A stretch of 39,566 nt of DNA, taken from an uncultured Agathobaculum sp. (GTDB lineage: Bacteria > Bacillota > Clostridia > Oscillospirales > Butyricicoccaceae). The notes beneath the pieces are model-generated. The model did not search any database, was not told where the DNA came from, and worked only from the letters and a program-made list of their open reading frames with translations. Below, in pieces: positions 38,111 through 39,566 of this stretch. The position numbers and the translations under genes were made by a program. Every line of letters starts with the position of its first letter. Position 1 is the stretch's first letter. Where the stretch lies: NCBI GenBank assembly GCA_944384725.1, contig CALWUJ010000016.1, positions 1 through 39,566 on the forward strand, read 5' to 3'.

Positions 38111-39566
38111 TGGCGATTGATTTTCTGTATCCGCAGTATGAGGTCGTGCGCAATTACGACCGCTGCATCGCCTGCCGCGCCTGCGAGCGGCAGTGCGCCA
38201 ACGAAGTACATTTTTACGATCCCGAATTTGAAAAAATGATGGTGGATGAATCCAAGTGCGTCAACTGCCACCGCTGCGTCTCGCTCTGCCCCACGCGCGC
38301 ACTCAAGATCGTCAAAACCGACCATACCTTTAAGGAAAACGCCAACTGGACGGGCAAAGCCATTTCCGAGGTCTATCGGCAGGCAGGCTCGGGCGGCGTG
38401 CTGCTGTCCTCGATGGGCAATCCAGAGCCGTACCCGATTTACTGGGACAAAATTCTTATCAACGCCTCTCAGGTGACCAATCCTTCGATTGATCCGCTGC
38501 GCGAGCCGATGGAGACCAAGACATTCCTCGGCAAAAAGCCGGGCAAGATCGAGCGCGACGAAAACGGCCGTCTGGTTCCCAACATGTCCCCGCAGCTTGA
38601 GCTGAACGTACCGATCATGTTCTCGGCCATGAGCTACGGCTCGATTTCTTACAACGCGCATGAATCGCTCGCCCGCGCCGCCTGCGCGCTGGGCACCTAC
38701 TACAACACCGGTGAGGGCGGCCTGCATCAGGACTTCTATCAGTACGGCCCGCACACCATCGTGCAGGTTGCGTCCGGCCGCTTCGGTGTGCATAAGGACT
38801 ATCTGGAAGCAGGCGCAGCCATTGAGATCAAGATGGGCCAGGGCGCAAAGCCCGGCATCGGCGGTCACCTGCCCGGCCACAAGGTCGGCCCGGATATCTC
38901 CAAGACCCGTATGATCCCGGAAGGCACAGACGCCATCTCCCCCGCCCCGCATCACGACATTTACTCGATCGAAGACCTGCGCCAGCTGGTCTACTCGCTC
39001 AAAGAAGCGACCGAGTACAAAAAGCCGGTCATGGTCAAAATTGCGGCAGTACATAATGTCGCGGCGATTGCTTCCGGTGTTGCCCGCTCGGGTGCAGACG
39101 TGATCTGCATCGACGGCTATCGCGGCGGCACGGGCGCAGCCCCGACCCGCATCCGCGACAACGTCGGCATCCCGATCGAGCTGGCGCTTGCGGCGGTTGA
39201 TCAACGGCTGCGCGATGAAGGCATCCGCGATCAGGTTTCCGTGGTCGTCGGCGGCTCGATCCGCAACTCGGCTGATCTTTTGAAAGCCATCGCGCTCGGC
39301 GCGGACGCCTGCTACATCGCCACCTCTGCCCTGCTTGCGCTCGGCTGCCACCTGTGCCGCTCCTGCCAGACCGGCAAGTGCAACTGGGGCATTGCGACCC
39401 AGCGCCCCGAGCTGGTCAAGCGCCTTAACCCCGATATCGGCTCGCAGCGCCTGATCAATCTGGTCACCGCATGGGATCACGAACTGAAAGAAATGATGGG
39501 CGGCATGGGCATCAACTCGATCGAAGCCCTGCGCGGCAACCGCCTGATGCTGCGCGGCATCGGCCT
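38110..39566 (+). CDS. Glutamate synthase FMN/Fe-S synthase subunit, 3' end cut by window
   Basis: At least 485 residues are visible. The N-terminus carries two 4Fe-4S ferredoxin clusters (C19, C22, C25, C29 and C50, C53, C56, C60). The FMN-binding TIM barrel follows with FSAMSYGSISYNAHE, GEGGLH, IKMGQGAKPGIGGHLPG, IDGYRGGTGAAP and VVGGSIRNSADLLKAIALGA. Cys residues in CHLCRSCQTGKC bind the 3Fe-4S centre. It converts 2-oxoglutarate and ammonia to glutamate. The ferredoxin domain implies electrons from ferredoxin. The GXGXG subunit should follow beyond the window. Confidence 0.93.
   Translation, partial: MAIDFLYPQYEVVRNYDRCIACRACERQCANEVHFYDPEFEKMMVDESKCVNCHRCVSLCPTRALKIVKTDHTFKENANWTGKAISEVYRQAGSGGVLLSSMGNPEPYPIYWDKILINASQVTNPSIDPLREPMETKTFLGKKPGKIERDENGRLVPNMSPQLELNVPIMFSAMSYGSISYNAHESLARAACALGTYYNTGEGGLHQDFYQYGPHTIVQVASGRFGVHKDYLEAGAAIEIKMGQGAKPGIGGHLPGHKVGPDISKTRMIPEGTDAISPAPHHDIYSIEDLRQLVYSLKEATEYKKPVMVKIAAVHNVAAIASGVARSGADVICIDGYRGGTGAAPTRIRDNVGIPIELALAAVDQRLRDEGIRDQVSVVVGGSIRNSADLLKAIALGADACYIATSALLALGCHLCRSCQTGKCNWGIATQRPELVKRLNPDIGSQRLINLVTAWDHELKEMMGGMGINSIEALRGNRLMLRGIG

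Noticed and set aside
38044-39480. A 478-codon minus-strand frame opposite glutamate synthase
   Set aside because: Antisense shadow; the plus strand has two ferredoxin clusters and FMN-binding motifs.

Overview
The window is a prophage plus one flank of its host chromosome. The host looks like a moderately GC-rich gut-type member of the Clostridia (Oscillospirales-like, an inference). The basis is a type III glutamine synthetase, an ammonium channel fused to a P-II domain, an archaeal-type split glutamate synthase, strong AGGAGG ribosome sites and small Cys/Trp-rich peptides. No sequence here fixes the genus.

Prophage (1 to about 28,120; its left end lies outside the window). Nearly everything is on the minus strand, read right to left. 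The integrase is at 26993-28045 (+). Next come a BRO-type antirepressor, a TIR-domain protein, a LexA-like CI repressor (+) and a divergent Cro-like gene, with a clear two-promoter, three-operator switch at 23821-23911. The early leftward operon (23795 to about 14,200) holds small unknowns, an AbrB-like regulator, a Rad50-like ATPase, an HNH-type protein, a Sak4-like ATPase, a DUF669 protein, an SF2 helicase and a primase-polymerase/RepA-type helicase. A GGGTCAA repeat cluster with a 39-bp palindrome and a RusA resolvase follow. A DUF1492-type late regulator precedes the packaging genes (TerS, TerL, portal, MuF). The order then jumps directly to baseplate genes (XkdQ, DUF2577, XkdS, gpJ, gpI, fibre). 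No capsid, sheath, tube or tape-measure gene is present, so this prophage appears internally deleted and probably cannot make virions.

Accessory cargo. An AT-rich two-gene module (9225-11484) sits between the late regulator and the terminase. It has its own promoter, a near-consensus Gram-positive LexA (SOS) box and its own terminator. It encodes an unknown 418-aa protein and a winged-helix/zinc-ribbon/PD-(D/E)XK nuclease-like protein. This is the best candidate for an undescribed system. A TIR protein with a beta-rich C-terminus (24710-25657) is a second defence candidate. A three-gene small-protein cassette (12446-13044) runs against the phage direction and carries its own terminator.

Host flank (about 28,120-39,566). 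The phage appears to have inserted into a very small host gene just downstream of mtaB. Beyond it are mtaB, a small conserved-looking protein, a secreted SH3-NlpC/P60 hydrolase, a membrane-anchored unknown, a 5'-truncated Cys-rich gene, and a nitrogen-assimilation cluster: amt-P-II fusion, GSIII, and split glutamate synthase. The leaders of amt, GSIII and glutamate synthase each carry an intrinsic terminator whose 5' arm overlaps a mini-hairpin with an AA(A/U)GGC hexaloop. This looks like a shared antitermination control that ties the three transcription units together.
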